64,000 nt of DNA from Persicaria tinctoria (GCA_037127255.1 JBANSL010000003.1:43273314-43337313), one strand, 5' to 3'; shown: positions 36,301 through 48,333, counted from the stretch's first letter. The notes: generated by a model not told the origin, from the letters alone. Translations and numbers: made by a program.

Positions 36301-38643
36301 CAGCTAGTTATGATTGGGAATTGCTTGGCGAATTTATGAGGAAAGGGTTTCTAGATACAATGTTGGAGGATTTTTAGGATCAGGAAGGAGTCGAGATTGA
36401 TGTGTGGGGGTTATTGTGGCTATTGAGGTATCTGGGGATGTGAGATGAGTCTTCGAGGAGAGGCTAGTAGCTAGACAAGGGTATAGTTGAGATTTCTCGT
36501 AAGACTGTAGGCTTGAGGATGGGATAGGGGGATTTTGAGCTTGGAATTGGGAACTAGGAAAGGTGGGGGCATTGAGAACGCTAGAGGACGAAGGATTTTA
36601 GGAGAATTGGCGAACTTGCGGTACTTGAGGAAGTTCGGATGAGAGTGCCATAGGAATTCTGTGGAAGTAATGATCGACACCTAAGAGGGTTTAAGCGGTA
36701 AATATTTCAGGGTTCCAGGAAGCATGATTTGAAGCAATTTAGGAACATGAAGAGATGAGGAACTCGAGTAGGACAACTTGAGGATTTCGGATGGTTAAGG
36801 TTTAGTAAGATTTGGAATGAGGAAATTTGGGAATATATTGAGACGAGGATCTAGAATAGGTCGCTTGAGGAGTCATGGATGTTCATGTTTCGTGAGATTC
36901 GGAATGGGACAAGTAGGTAGAATATGTGATTGGCCATTGAGGATAGACGCGGCTGATGAGAAACTCGGTGATTCGTGGTTATGAGTTAACACTAGACGGT
37001 TTTCTGCGTTAGAGTTAGTCGGGAGTGACAGGTGTGAGATGATCAGTATGAGCTGGGTGCTTAGAGGTGGATGGTTAGTGAGAATGGCTAGTGGTACGGG
37101 TAGTGTGATCAGGTTAGCAAGGTGATTTGAGATGTCTCTTTGGGAGGATGACCAGGCGGAGTCTTAAGAGCCTAAGAGGAGTCAACGAGACTGTTAAGAG
37201 GCGTTTAGATCGACCGTGAGAGTGGTTCAATCGAGGACTTGGGATTTCTCTTAAGAGGTGGAATGGGATCGGTAGGGAACCTTTAGGACGAGATTGTGCT
37301 TTATATGGAGCCTTAGTAGTTGGTCGAGTTGCTAAGCTTTTCGGAATAGGGAGTTGTGCGATTGGGAACCCCAGCATATGGGTTTTAGATGGTTGAGTGG
37401 CAGGATATGACTCGAGCTTGGGATATTGAAGCCGATTGATCCTTAGATGGCGTGGTGGCGTAAGAGTTGGGAGACCTAGAAATTGGTTTGGGATGTAGGC
37501 CTTGAATTGCGGATAGTTATGAGGCTAGGAAGGTTGTATACTAAGTGGAATGCAATGGTATTTAGAAATAGTGTCGGATTTGAGTTAGTGGACCTAGGTG
37601 AGGTTGATCTTGATGCGAGAGAGAAGGAGTAGTGGTCGTGTCTTGTTATGGTTAATGGTTATAGGCAGATTCTCTTGAGGATGTGATCTAGTGTATGCTT
37701 TACTTGGGGTCGAGTGTTGTGCGAATTCCATGCGATAGACGATGATGATTCCTTGGTGTATTGACGTAGGCGATAGTGAGTTGTTAGTACTAACAATAGA
37801 TATTCCCTGAACTTGATGAAACGCTAGTGTGCTGAAGTACTTGTCTGCCTCTAATGTGATGATGCTTGAGAGTTAGCGTTAGTATGATGTGCACCTTCTG
37901 TGGTATGATATACTGGATTCTACTATGTACGATGTCATGCTAGATCTGTTATGGTATATGGCTATCCTTGACATAAGTATGACTTGTTTATGAATGTGCG
38001 ATATGATTGTTGTATTGTGCGATTGCTATGTTACATTATCTTAAATTGGATTTGCCAGGATGCTAGAACTGAATTGATGAAATTTGATTTGACTCAGAAC
38101 TTAGGAAGAAAATAAGGGATTAACCTTTAGAGGTGGATGATCCCACCTCCGGAGATTTGAAACTTACTTGATTAACGTCGGGTTTAATGAATTTTGAAAC
38201 TAACTGGGATTTTGAGAAATTGAACGTGATCGGGAATTTCAATGACTTTGAAACCAAACTTTTTCAAATTAAAAGGAAACCTTTTGAAACTTTTCCGACC
38301 CGAGCTTGCGTTATAACACCCCATGAAGTGGATACAGACATTTTATAGGGGCCCTTATAGACTGTCTGCTAAGACCTAGTGGAGATGCTATAATGCTTTT
38401 CGAGTTATGATATAACCGAGAAGTCGGGGTAAGGATGTGGTAAGGGCCCATATTACATTCTCGCTACGACCTATCGGGGATATTATGATCATGATGACGA
38501 TACTGTGAGAATCTCATAGGGGTACTTATGAGGCACTTACGGGATCGATGACGTGGTCCTTGGATTCACCTATTTCAAACTTCATCCCTTACTTTAGAAT
38601 AATTTTAGTCTCGGGGACGGGACTTGTTTTTAGAGGTGGGTGA
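33351..38643 (+). other. Element B internal domain, non-coding
   Basis: 5.3 kb in which the longest frames are about 60-90 codons with no family resemblance. The stretch 35700-37700 is markedly G-rich and C-poor on the plus strand. The last 300 bp match the 3' untranslated region of element A, ending in TTTTTAGAGGTGGGTGA, the polypurine tract. Conserved structure without coding capacity defines a LARD. I see no trace of gag, protease or RT. Confidence 0.75.
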
Positions 38644-41544
38644 TATAAATCCTCAGATTTTTTTTGAAATCCTAATGTCTAGGCAAAAAAAAACAAGTAA
38701 GTAATAAATGACAATAATAAAATAAAATAAATTGGATTTCATAACTATTTTCGGATCCAACTCACCCCCTCTTTTAGCAAATCTTATCATCTCCTTTCCT
38801 TCTTTGATTCTTCCGTTTTTAGCAAACAAGCAACACCCTATTGCCCTCTATTTTGATTGGCTGAGACAGTTGAGCACATCCCCTTACCCTCTTAAAAAAA
38901 ATAAGAGTGCTTTGACCCATTTTCCACACCCACACAAACCCAGAGGTCAAACACACCCTTCCCTCCCCTGCTACTTCCCATGCCATCTCTCTCGATTTGG
39001 CAAAAGGTTGCCTACACCTCCCACCTACTGCTGCAGCTCTCTCCATCCCAGTTCTGAAAGCCAGCTGCAATCTCTCTTCAAAGGTCTGAAACTGAAGCCC
39101 CGTTCCCCATAATTCATTTCCAATTTCAAAACCCCATCTTCCCTCTTGAGGTTGCCGAACCAAGCAAGCAAGCACACCTCCTACTCCATCTTTTTCAATC
39201 ACCGCCACCACATCACCTTTTGTTTTCCGGCCGCCACAATCGCCAGCGACCACCAGCACCACCTCCCAGCAACCACCAGCGAGCACCTCTGTTCTGAGAA
39301 CCCCGAGCGCCCCTGCTTCGCAGCACCGAGGAGCCGAGAAACCCAGTTCCTCCCGCTCCTTTCCGTCATACCCAGCCGCACCAGCATCTCCGAGAGCGCC
39401 TCCCCCCATCATCTTCGTCATCTTCGCCATCGCGAGCCTCCCGGCCGAGTCCCTTGTTTTCGACCTCCAAGCACGGTAAGCTCTCTCCTCTTCTTATTGA
39501 GCTTGAAAACCCCGTAAAACTTCACCTTTATAACCCTTGCCTCCTTCCTAGGCCATTTCGGTGCGGATTCCGCCTCCGATAAGCCCAAATCGTTTTCCGA
39601 TGAAGATTTTCCGGCGAACCTCGAGGACCTCGGTGAGCCTCCTTCCTTCCTCTTTCTTCTTTTAGTTCCCGTCTCTGTGTGTGTGGGTGTCGGCTTCGTG
39701 ATCGGATTCCGGGAACCGCCACCGTCAGCCTCCCCTTTCCCTCTTCCTCCTCCGGTTTTCCGAACGTTGCCCCTCCGTTTCATTTCGTTCAAACAGTAGG
39801 GGTTGAAGATGATTGTGGGTCCCCTCCTTCCACCTCAATGCCATGTCATATGGGGCCCTCTTCTTTTTTAAAACAAAATCTGCTTCCGGTTTACAGAATT
39901 GAAAAAGGAGGTATTGGAGATGACTTTTGGGCTTGATTTTCCTTGGGCCTATTTTCTTTATGGGCCGGATTGAGGTTGTTTTAAAACAAAGATAAATTTT
40001 GGGCTTATTTTATAAAAATGAGTTCGGTTTGGGGATTTAACAAAAGGGGAGGGTCGATTTTGGGATTCTATGAAATAAAGGAGCCGGTTTTGGAATCTTA
40101 TAATTATAAGGGTTGTTTTTGGTAATTTAAAAATGAATTATTTTATTAAATGTAAATGGTTGGGGTTTTAAAGGATTTAGAAATACTTTATGAAAATGTT
40201 AAAGGAAAATGGTATTTGAAATATTGTATAATATTACGTGAGATTTAAAATATAAAACATTATTATATGATTCAAGATATAATGATGGTGATTCAAAATA
40301 AATATAATATTATGAGACTTAGAGATTTAAAAGTATATTATCGGAATTTCTAACTAGTTGATTCGGATTTTAAAGCGGTTTCGGGACTAACTCGGGAATT
40401 ATGTGATTGGTGACTAACTAGCATGATTGATGTGAATGGTTGACTAATATCATGATTGGTGTGTACTAATGGCATGATTGATTGAATAAAGGCATGATGA
40501 AATGTTAGAATTGTGTATCGTTAATTTATGCTTTCGAGATATGATAAACTTGATATATGTGATGTGCGGATTATTATTGCGGATACATTGTGGCGAATAC
40601 ATGAATGTGACGGAATGGAATGATGAGAATGATATGGTATTGTGGAATGTGGCGATATGATGAATGGTTGGACTTGACGGAACGATGATTGCGATATGGT
40701 TGCTATTCTCGTTGAATGATATGCTTGAGTGCTTGGATGATTAGACGTAGACTTGTATATGTGTTCCTATATGTATCTAGGTGATCTTTAATCTATCGTA
40801 ATGCTTGCCTTGCTGTTCTGCACCGCCAGGTAAGTTCCTAGAGCTTACTCAGATTGATTCCCATTTGCATGTAATCATAGGATATACTAGGTGCTTGCAT
40901 TCATAATCAGCATGCCATGTAGTACCATGCTAGGTTGCATTGACCGTTGAACATTCTATTTCTTTATGCGTATGTAAATAGAACGGCCGTTATCTGTGAA
41001 ATAACTAGAGTCTTTGCTAGGGTTATAGGATGGCCCAGTCCCATCGGGTTTCGTCCTGAGTCAATCGAGTCATGAACTTCCTTATATTACGAGATGCCTG
41101 CGGGCTTTATTGTGGAGCGGGTTGGGCATGCCTGCCGCCCGATTTTATTGGAATGCATTCACGAGCTGGCCAGTCTCCGCCCTATCGGAAGGGGGTGGAG
41201 GTAGGAGAGGGATATACCATTTGGTATTTTGTGCTAAGGCCTTATTATTATTATGCACTTGATCATAGGGGCATGTTAGTGTGTTAATATTCCGCCTTGC
41301 ATCTAGAAGCATCTTTATTAGGAATAGCGTATATGGTATGATTACAGTAGGACCTAGTCCTGTGGGTGGGCCTCAGTCTGATCCCACGCCCTGTATTATT
41401 TTTTTAGGTATGTCATATATGTTTAACGATGCTGGTTCTGCTCCATGACCGCGGGTTTTGACATGACGGAAAGAGAGAGTTGAGACTCTGACTTCACTAA
41501 ATTATTAATGGTTTAGATTTGAATATCTAGCTTACGTTTTAACC
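38644..41544 (+). repeat. Element B 3' LTR, truncated at its right end
   Basis: It begins TATAAATCC where the 5' LTR begins TGTAAAGGC, so the terminal TG has become TA. It is colinear with 30299-33077, keeping the roughly 150-bp segment (about 40357-40512) that the 5' LTR lacks. Homology ends at TTTTAACC (41544). The last 257 bp present in the 5' LTR, including the CA terminus, are missing. Confidence 0.85.
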
Positions 41545-42130
41545 GCGGGTTGAGACAGTCTGCCTGACCTCGATGAATTTCCTCAATCAATTCAGCCTAA
41601 GCCTCCAAGAATGTCAACTGTCCACTCTCTCGCTGAACCCACACCTCGAAGCAACACTTCATCAAATCAGTCTGTAAATCCTTCTGAGCTGTAAGCTTCG
41701 CAACTGATGCCTTTTGGTGAGTCTTCCTACTGAGCGCATCTGCCACCACATTGGCTTTTCCTGGGTGATAAACTATGTCCAAGTCATAGTCCTTAAGAAG
41801 CTCTAGCCACCCTCTATGTCGCATGTTAAGCTCCTTTTGAGTGAAAATATACTTCAAGCTCTTGTGATCTGTCATCACCTTGCATGAAGTGTCGCACAAG
41901 TAAAGCCTCCGAATCTTCAGAGCGTGAATAACAGTTGCCAACTCCAAGTCATAGACGGGATAAGACACCTCTGCAAGCTTTAGCTGGTGCGAAGCATACG
42001 CGATAACCCGGTCTCTCTGATGTAGAACACATCCCAAACCAGAACGCGAAGCATCTATATAGATGACGAAATCCTTTCTCCCATCGGGTAATGCTAACTC
42101 TAGAGCGGTCGTCAGCTTCTCCTTCTGGAG
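41545..42130 (-). pseudogene. Element A RNase H
   Basis: The minus-strand frame reads [20 protein letters not shown], then [39 protein letters not shown] and VADALSRK, the Ty3-gypsy RNase H sequence in order. It is in the same frame as the RT but separated from it by a TAG (42131-42133). Downstream it continues into the integrase spacer and is cut by element B at 41544. Confidence 0.88.
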
Positions 42131-43075
42131 CTAGAAACTGTCCTTACACTCTACACTCCACTCAAACAGAACATCTTTCTTCAGCAGTTGCGTCATCAGC
42201 CTAGCAATGCTCGAGAAACCCTTGACAAATCTCTTGTAGTAACTAGCCAATCCAAGGAATGAGCGGATATCTCTGACGTTCTTGGGCACCTCCCAAGCAA
42301 CGATGACATCAATCTTCACCGGATCCATGGAGACTCCCTCAATTGAAACCGCATGGCCTAAGAAAGCCACCTCTGTGAGCCAGAACTCACACTTTCTATA
42401 TTTCTCATACATCTGATGCTTCCTCAGCATCTCGAGCACAATCCTTAAATGCTCCTCAAGCTCCTCTCTACTCCTCGAGCAGACTAAAATGTTATCTATG
42501 TAGACAACGACGAATATGTCTAAGTAGTCAATGAACACATGGTTCATGAGCTCAATGAAAGCAGCTGGTGCATTGGTTAGCCCAAACGGTTTGACCACGA
42601 ACTCGTAGTGACCATAGCGGGTCCTGAAAGCGGTCTTCTGGACATCATCTGACTTCATTCTCAGCTGGTGATAATCCGACCTCAAATCATTCTTCGAGAA
42701 GACAATGGCACCCTGTAGTCGATCCAACAGATCATCAATATTGGGAAGAGGATAACGGTTTTTCACCATGGCACGGTTCAAGTCCCTAAAATCGATGTAT
42801 AGCCTCAATGATCCATCTTTCTTCTTGATGAACAGCACCGGTGCTCCCCAAGGTAATGCTCTGCGCTTGATGTAACCCTTCTCGACTAGCTCCTCCAGTT
42901 GAGCCTTCAGCTCTGCCATCTCCATCGGCACCATGCGGTAAGGGACTCGGCCTGGTGCGGGAAGTCCTGATAGCTCATCTGGAAACACATCTACGAAGTC
43001 TCTGACGATGGGAACGTCTGACCAGCTGGGTCGCTCCTGATCCTCCTCTATGACATAAATATACGACGCAACCAT
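42131..43075 (-). pseudogene. Element A reverse transcriptase
   Basis: 314 codons on the minus strand with [20 protein letters not shown], the [11 protein letters not shown] block and [15 protein letters not shown]. The active-site box reads YIDNILVCS where active relatives have YIDD: the AAC codon at 42491-42493 replaces a catalytic Asp by Asn. [20 protein letters not shown] and the [13 protein letters not shown] block follow, supporting a Tekay/Del-like chromovirus. A frameshift near 43080 separates it from the protease. Confidence 0.88.
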
Positions 43076-43480
43076 GATCTAGAAGTCTAGCGGTTTTGAC
43101 TACGCTAATGAGTGCCTCGTTACTCTTGGGGTCGCTCCCCCAAACCTGATGCTCGATCCCGTCGTCTGCCAAGATGGATAATATCCTCGTCCACAAGTTG
43201 ATGATCGCCCCGTTGTGGTCCATGAAATCAATACCCAAAATGAGATCATCCATCCTCAACGGCATGACAATAAGGTCGGTTGGCCACTCACGCTCACCTA
43301 TATGGACGGGGCACTCTTAAATCTCTCGACTCATCCTAACCTTTCCCCCATCTGCCAGACCAATAGTAAGGGGTGACCCACTCCTGCAGCTCAGGCTCAA
43401 CCTAGGAATGCACGCCTCTGCTATGAAGTAGTGAGTAGCACCAGTGTCAAACAATATAGCTCCGCCTTCCTCCCAATTTT
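42975..43480 (-). pseudogene. Element A protease, broken
   Basis: The minus strand carries the aspartic protease site ILFDTGATHYFIAEACIPRL (about 43405-43475). A TAA at 43317-43319 follows, then, in the same frame, the second half MPLRMDDLILGIDFM and DHNGAIINL. This frame runs past the frameshift into the RT region. Everything upstream (gag, primer site, 5' LTR) is missing; at about 43480 the sequence switches to a short LTR-like segment and then to the copia LTR. Confidence 0.82.
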
Positions 43481-43502
43481 TAAATCCTTTGCAAAATAAT
43501 TC

Positions 43503-43920
43503 CAACATCTTCAAGCATCAACAAGCTTGGCCAAAACTCCTATTTCATCGACAATTGATGGAAATCAACAAAACCTAAAAGAGGACACTAGCAAAGGGGA
43601 TCTGAGATTGGAGGCTCAAAACGACAATCCAGCCGTACAAAATGAAGCTTATGATGAGGTGAACAACATGCCAGAAAATCATCCCAATCAGAGGTCATTT
43701 AGTCGTTAACCGGGGCACTTCAAAATAGGCTGAACAATTGGATACGAATTTATCCAACTCTCTCTCTTTTCTCCCTTTCTCACTCTTTGGTTTTTCTCTC
43801 TCTTATTTTCCCAATTGGAAAGGCATCCCCTTTTATAAAGAAGATAAAACTTCACATGGTAAAAACCATATGGTTAACTAGTCAATTGGACTCTTCCCCC
43901 ATATAGGAGAGAACCCAACA
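43503..43920 (-). repeat. Copia 3' LTR, truncated at its outer end
   Basis: On the minus strand it starts TGTTGGGTTC directly after the polypurine tract GAGGGGGAGCTA (43921-43933). It matches the right LTR over 43503-43622 (48215-48333). The outer 260 bp or so, including the CA end, are missing, and it abuts element A sequence. Confidence 0.8.
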
Positions 43921-44242
43921 TAGCTCCCCCTCAATCCAATATGGGGGGCTCGAGCAAGCCCGCCTTTGAGCGGCATTTGATGAGCTTCTCCTTTGACAAA
44001 GTCTCCGTCAGCATATCTGATCCGTTTTCATTTGTGTGGATCTTCATGAACTCAAAATCTTCATCTTCTACTCTTTCTCGAAGCCAATGATACCTCCTTC
44101 AGATGTGCTTGGTTCGAGAATGGTAGGCGACATTCTTGGCAAGGTGGATGGCACTCTGATTGTCAAAATAGAGTGGGTAGCTAGCTTCCTCCACTCCCAA
44201 CTCTTCTAAGAAGTCTCTAATTCATATCAGCTCCTTACCAGC

Positions 44243-44791
44243 TTACATTGCAGCCATATACTCTGCTTTTTTCATTGACAAAGCAACACACTTCTGCAGT
44301 CTCGATTGCCATGAGACTACTCTCCTTGCGAATGTAATCAAATATCCAAATGTGGATCGGCTCGTGTCAATATCACCTGACATGTCTGCATCTGTAAAAC
44401 CATCAAGCATAGGTTTTCCAAGACCAAAGCACAAACACACTCTCAAAGTGCCTATGAGATACTTAAGAATCCATTTCATAGTCTCCCAGTGCTCTTTTCC
44501 AGGATTACTCATGAACCTGCTCATAACCCCAACTCCATAGGCGATGTTTGGCTTAGTGCAAAGCATGACATACATCAGACTACCAATGGCTAAAGCATAA
44601 GGCCCCTTCTTCATCTCCTGTTTCTCTTTCTCACTTGTACGACACTGATCGGAACTCAGCTTCATGTTCACTACAGGTGGGGAACTCATGGGTTTAGCCT
44701 TGCCCATGTTGAATCTTTGCAGCACCTTCTCAATGTATCTTTCTTGTGATATCCACAACTTCTGATTCTTTCTGTCATGTGTAATCTGCAT
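44243..44791 (-). pseudogene. Copia RT C-terminus and RNase H
   Basis: 182 codons with RYIEKVLQRFNMGKAKPMSS, the GSLMYVMLCTKPNIAYGVGV block, HWETMKWILKYLIGT and DADMSGDIDTSRSTFGYLIT. This is the standard RT connection and RNase H of Ty1-copia elements. The usual ADMAGD box reads ADMSGD, and the tail (SMKKAEYMAAM) continues with stops downstream. Confidence 0.88.
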
Positions 44792-44793
44792 AC

Positions 44794-45420
44794 CTAAAAT
44801 TTGTCTTGCAAGGCAAGGTCCTTCATAGCAAAGGACTTCTTCAATGCAGTCTTCAAACTAGCAATCTTGTTGGTATCTTGACCAACAATAAGCATATCAT
44901 CCACATAAAGTAAGAGAATTAGAAAGTCACCTTCGGCGTAATTCTTCACAAACACGCAGTGGTCGGCATGAGTCTTGTAGAATTTGTGGTCGATCATAAA
45001 AGACTCGAACTTCTTGTACCATTGTTGAGGCGCTTGTTTCAAACCATACAAGCTTTTTCTAAGACAACAAACCGTCTTTTCTTTTCCCTTGACTTCAAAA
45101 CCTTCAGGTTGCTCCATGTAGATTTCTAATTCTTCTGAATCACCATGAAGGAAGGCTGTTTTCACATCAAGCTACTCGACCTCTAGGTCCATGCTAGCAA
45201 CCATGCTTGGAACAACCCGGATGGATGACATCTTCACAACGGGAGAGAAAATCTCATCGAAATCTACACCCTTTTTCTGCTCAAAAGCATTCACCACAAC
45301 TCTGGCTTTGAACCTAGGAGGTGTACCATCTTCTCTAGACTTCAAACAAAAAATCCATTATTCTAAAGAGCTTTCTTTCCCTTAGGAAATTTCACCAAGC
45401 CATAGGTGTGGTTCTCATGC
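44794..45420 (-). pseudogene. Copia reverse transcriptase core
   Basis: Residues with DVKTAFLHGDSEELEIYMEQ, the GLKQAPQQWYKKFESF block and the active-site LLLYVDDMLIVGQD (intact YVDD). Upstream codons toward 45420 are recognisable (DEIFSPVVKMSSIR) but contain stops and frameshifts. A stop just after the core separates it from the RNase H frame. Confidence 0.88.
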
Positions 45421-45427
45421 AAGGAAC

Positions 45428-45964
45428 TCATCTCATCCTGCATGGCATTGTACCACTCCTTCTGATGCACATCTGATATATAGCTTTCTCATAGCATTCA
45501 GGCTTTTCTAAATCAGTCAACATCACATAATCGTTGGTTGAGTATCGTGAGGAAGTCTGTCTCACTCTGGAGGATCTTCTCAACTCAACATCAGGTTGGA
45601 TAGAGGGATCTTCTTGTTGAGGTTGTGGAACTTCTGGTGGATCAACATCACCATCATCATGCTCATCTTCCTGTTGATTCTGAACTGAATTTATCTGCAC
45701 AATTTCAGGAAAAACGAGATCAAAGGTGACTGGAATAGGAGAAGAAGACGACCGCTGCTGGAGCTTCTAGTCATCAATAGTATTGTCTTCCATAAACACA
45801 ACATCTCTGCTTCTGACCACTTTCTTGTCTGTAAGATCCCACAATATGTATCCAAATTCATCCTTTGAGTACCTTAGGAAGATGCACGGTTTTGTCTTGC
45901 TATCAAGCTTGGATCTCTGATCTCTAGCAACATGAACATATGTTAGGCATCCGAAGACTCTCAA
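45428..45964 (-). pseudogene. Copia integrase-RT linker
   Basis: Two minus-strand frames: 45767-45964 with FGCLTYVHVARDQRSKLDSK, KPCIFLRYSKDEFGYI and DVVFMEDN, and 45428-45700 with RRSSRVRQTSSRYSTNDYVM. These are the integrase C-terminal GKGY-type segment and the linker preceding RT. A frame break lies between them. Confidence 0.8.
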
Positions 45965-46000
45965 ATGCTGGAAGGAAACATCTCTCCCATTCCAAAACCT

Positions 46001-46936
46001 CTATGGAACATCACCATCAAGAGGAACTGAAGGCGAGTGGTTGATGAGATACACAACAGTCAACATTGCCGCCGCCCAATAAGACTTTGGCAGCTTTGCA
46101 GTTGACAACATACTTCTGACTCTTTCTGCTATGGTTCTGTTCATCCTTTCGGCGAGCCAATTCAGTTGTGGCGTCTTCGAAACTGTTTTCTCAAGCCTGA
46201 TGCCCTGACTCTTGCAGTACTGCTCAAGCGGACCCTTGTGCTCACCACCGTTATCTGATCTGACACACTTCAACTTCAAACCAGTCTCTCGTTCAACTCT
46301 GGCTTGGAACTCCTTGAAAACCATCAGAACCTGATCTTTGGTTTTCAACACAAAAGCCCATAATTTTCTAGAATGATCATCAATAAAAGTGACAAAATAT
46401 TATGCACCACCATGTGACTTGCAATCTATAGAGCACACATTAGTATGAACAAGATCTAATGCATGATTTCTTCTAGATGGAGGTCGAGTATGAAATGCTA
46501 CTCGATGTTGCTTTCCAGCTAAGCAATCAACACAATGTTTGAGAGAAATACCTTGCATATCCGGGAGAATGCCCTTCTTGGTGAGCATTTGCAAACCCCT
46601 CTCGCTCATGTGTCCAAGCCGCTTGTTCCATAGCTCTCCGGCACCATCATCAATACAATTTGCTTCTTCTCTGCAAATCTTGGCTTGCATCACATACATG
46701 GTATTCTGCTTCTTTACCCGGGCTACAATCAAGTTTCCCTTGGAGCACTTCCAAACACCGCCTTGTGTATTTTGAGCATAGCCATCATAATCAAGTATCC
46801 CAGAAGATATCAAATTCAATCTGATATCAGGAACATGGCGAACATTTATCAAAATCAAACGACAACCAGTGGATGTCAACAAACAAATTGTGCCCATGCC
46901 AACAACATTGGACACGCCGTCATTCCCCATCCTCAC
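46001..46936 (-). pseudogene. Copia GAG-pre-integrase and integrase
   Basis: The right part (46400-46936) contains the protease-to-integrase region, LWNKRLGHMSERGLQMLTKK (zinc-binding His) and HCVDCLAGKQHRVAF (zinc-binding Cys pair). The left part (46001-46351) contains KCVRSDNGGEHKG (catalytic Asp) and QLNWLAERMNRTIAERVRSM (catalytic Glu). Several substitutions depart from active relatives, and a frame break separates the two parts near 46390. Confidence 0.87.
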
Positions 46937-47136
46937 AGAGCCAAAATCTCCACAAGTTTAAGACGAGAAGTACTCCTTGTGTGGCGTAATGTGATATAAA
47001 GAAGCTTAATCAACAATCCATGTGCACTCATCATTTGCAAGATTCAAGGAACCTTCATGAGCCACCGTAAACAACTCCACTATTTCATTACTCATTGTAA
47101 GAGAAGTAGTGTCTTTATCTTCTTGATTTCTCGACG

Positions 47137-48000
47137 TCACCGACTTCTCAGGTTCTTTTCCTTTGTCCCTCTTGAACATTCGGCAATACTTTTGAATGTG
47201 ACCGACTTCTCACAATAATAGCAAATGTACTTGCTTCGAGACTTCGATCTCCCTTTGGACTTGTCTCTGTTCTGTTGCTGTCGTTGCTTACTCCTTCCTT
47301 TGTTGTTACCAAAACCCTGCGTCACATTAGTCTCTGACTGTGAGGAGACACCCATCTCCTTCCTTCTAGTCTCTTTTTTCAAAAGACTAGCCTTTACACA
47401 TTCCATAGTCAGCTTGCCTTCCGGAGCGGAATTACTAAGTGACATGACAACTGTATCGCAACTATCCGAAAATGAGGAGAGAAGTAGTAGAGCCCGCAAC
47501 TAATCATCTAACGACATCTTCGTAGAAGCCAACTGATTCACAAAGCCCTGAAATGTGCTTAAATGTACAACAATGCTCTCATAATCTTTGTACTCCAATT
47601 TCATATGCTTTCTCATCAATGACGCCTTGTTGAGGGCATTCTTCCTCTCATACATCTCCTCAAGATTATACGATAACTCATAAGCATTCGTGTCATTGGC
47701 AATATGCTGGAGCATACTCACATCAACAAATTATCTTATCGTAGATACCGTTTTTCGATTCAGAATCTTCCATTCAACATCAATGGCACCCGTTCGAATA
47801 TCTTTATACAAAATCAGCTCATACAGATCTTTCACATACAAGAGATCTTCCATTTTTATCTTCCATTCTGAGTAGTTTCCCGAATTTAACACAATCATTC
47901 CCTGGAAATTGTTCTTTTCCTTCATCCTAAACCAAAAGCTCTGATACCAGTCTATTGTCCGGGAAGAAGGGGACGCTAGACAAACCCCTTTAACACACAC
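47137..48000 (-). pseudogene. Copia gag, three frame-shifted pieces
   Basis: 47731-48000 has NYSEWKIKMEDLLYVKDLYE; 47500-47721 has LEEMYERKNALNKASLMRKH; 47137-47499 has the end of the UBN2-type gag followed by a Lys/Arg/Ser-rich stretch and a degraded zinc knuckle (ICYYCEKSVTF, lacking the expected GHIK). Each switch of frame implies an indel or stop. Confidence 0.85.
47938..47949 (-). other. Copia primer binding site, initiator tRNA-Met
   Basis: The minus strand reads TGGTATCAGAGC, complementary to initiator tRNA-Met, lying between the 5' LTR and gag of the copia element and fixing its orientation. Confidence 0.9.
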
Positions 48001-48333
48001 GAATCGGGATGGACCAGAACTTTAAACCAGAGAGCGAAACTCAAGCAACCCAAACCAAAAATCAGACACAAACAGAAGATAAAATAACCAAGCACAAAGA
48101 ACACCAGATTTACGTGGAAAACCCCAAAATAGGGAAAAACCACGGGAGCCAGAAACTTCCACTATCAACAATAACAAGTGGGTACAATCTTCCCTAGACA
48201 AAGCTAGAGCCATACAACATCATCAAACATCAACAAGCTTGGCCAAAACTCTTATTTCATCACCCAATTGGTGGAAATCAACAAAACCCAAGAGAGGACA
48301 TTAGCAAAGGTGATCTGAGATTGGAAGCTCAAA
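47956..48333 (-). repeat. Copia 5' LTR, truncated at its outer end
   Basis: It begins on the plus strand TGTCCGGGAAG (the LTR end next to the primer site) and extends to about 48333, where similarity to the left LTR stops. The U3 start seen at 43920 is absent here. A CACTA-like sequence follows within 10 bp. Confidence 0.75.

Larger units (their letters stand above)
30299..41544 (+). mobile_element. Element B: non-coding large retrotransposon derivative (LARD)
   Basis: Two long direct repeats (30299-33334 and 38644-41544), a tRNA-iMet primer site and a polypurine tract enclose 5.3 kb without any gag or pol. The LTR and 3' internal sequences are homologous to those of the Tekay-like element A, so B is probably a non-autonomous derivative moved by A-type enzymes. 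The 3' LTR has lost its last 257 bp or so, so the right target duplication is gone. The host reading (element A pol on the minus strand) resumes immediately after it. Confidence 0.8.
43503..48333 (-). mobile_element. Ty1-copia element, Tork-like, decayed
   Basis: On the minus strand the order is LTR, primer site, gag, integrase, RT, RNase H, polypurine tract, LTR, which is the Ty1-copia order. RT and RNase H wording (KTAFLHGDSEELEIYMEQPE, YGLKQAPQQWYKKF, YVDDMLIVG) resembles the Tork/Tnt1 group. Many frameshifts and stops are present. The two LTRs are truncated at opposite ends: the left copy keeps the U3 start, the right copy keeps the U5 end. They overlap by only about 120 bp. Confidence 0.88.
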
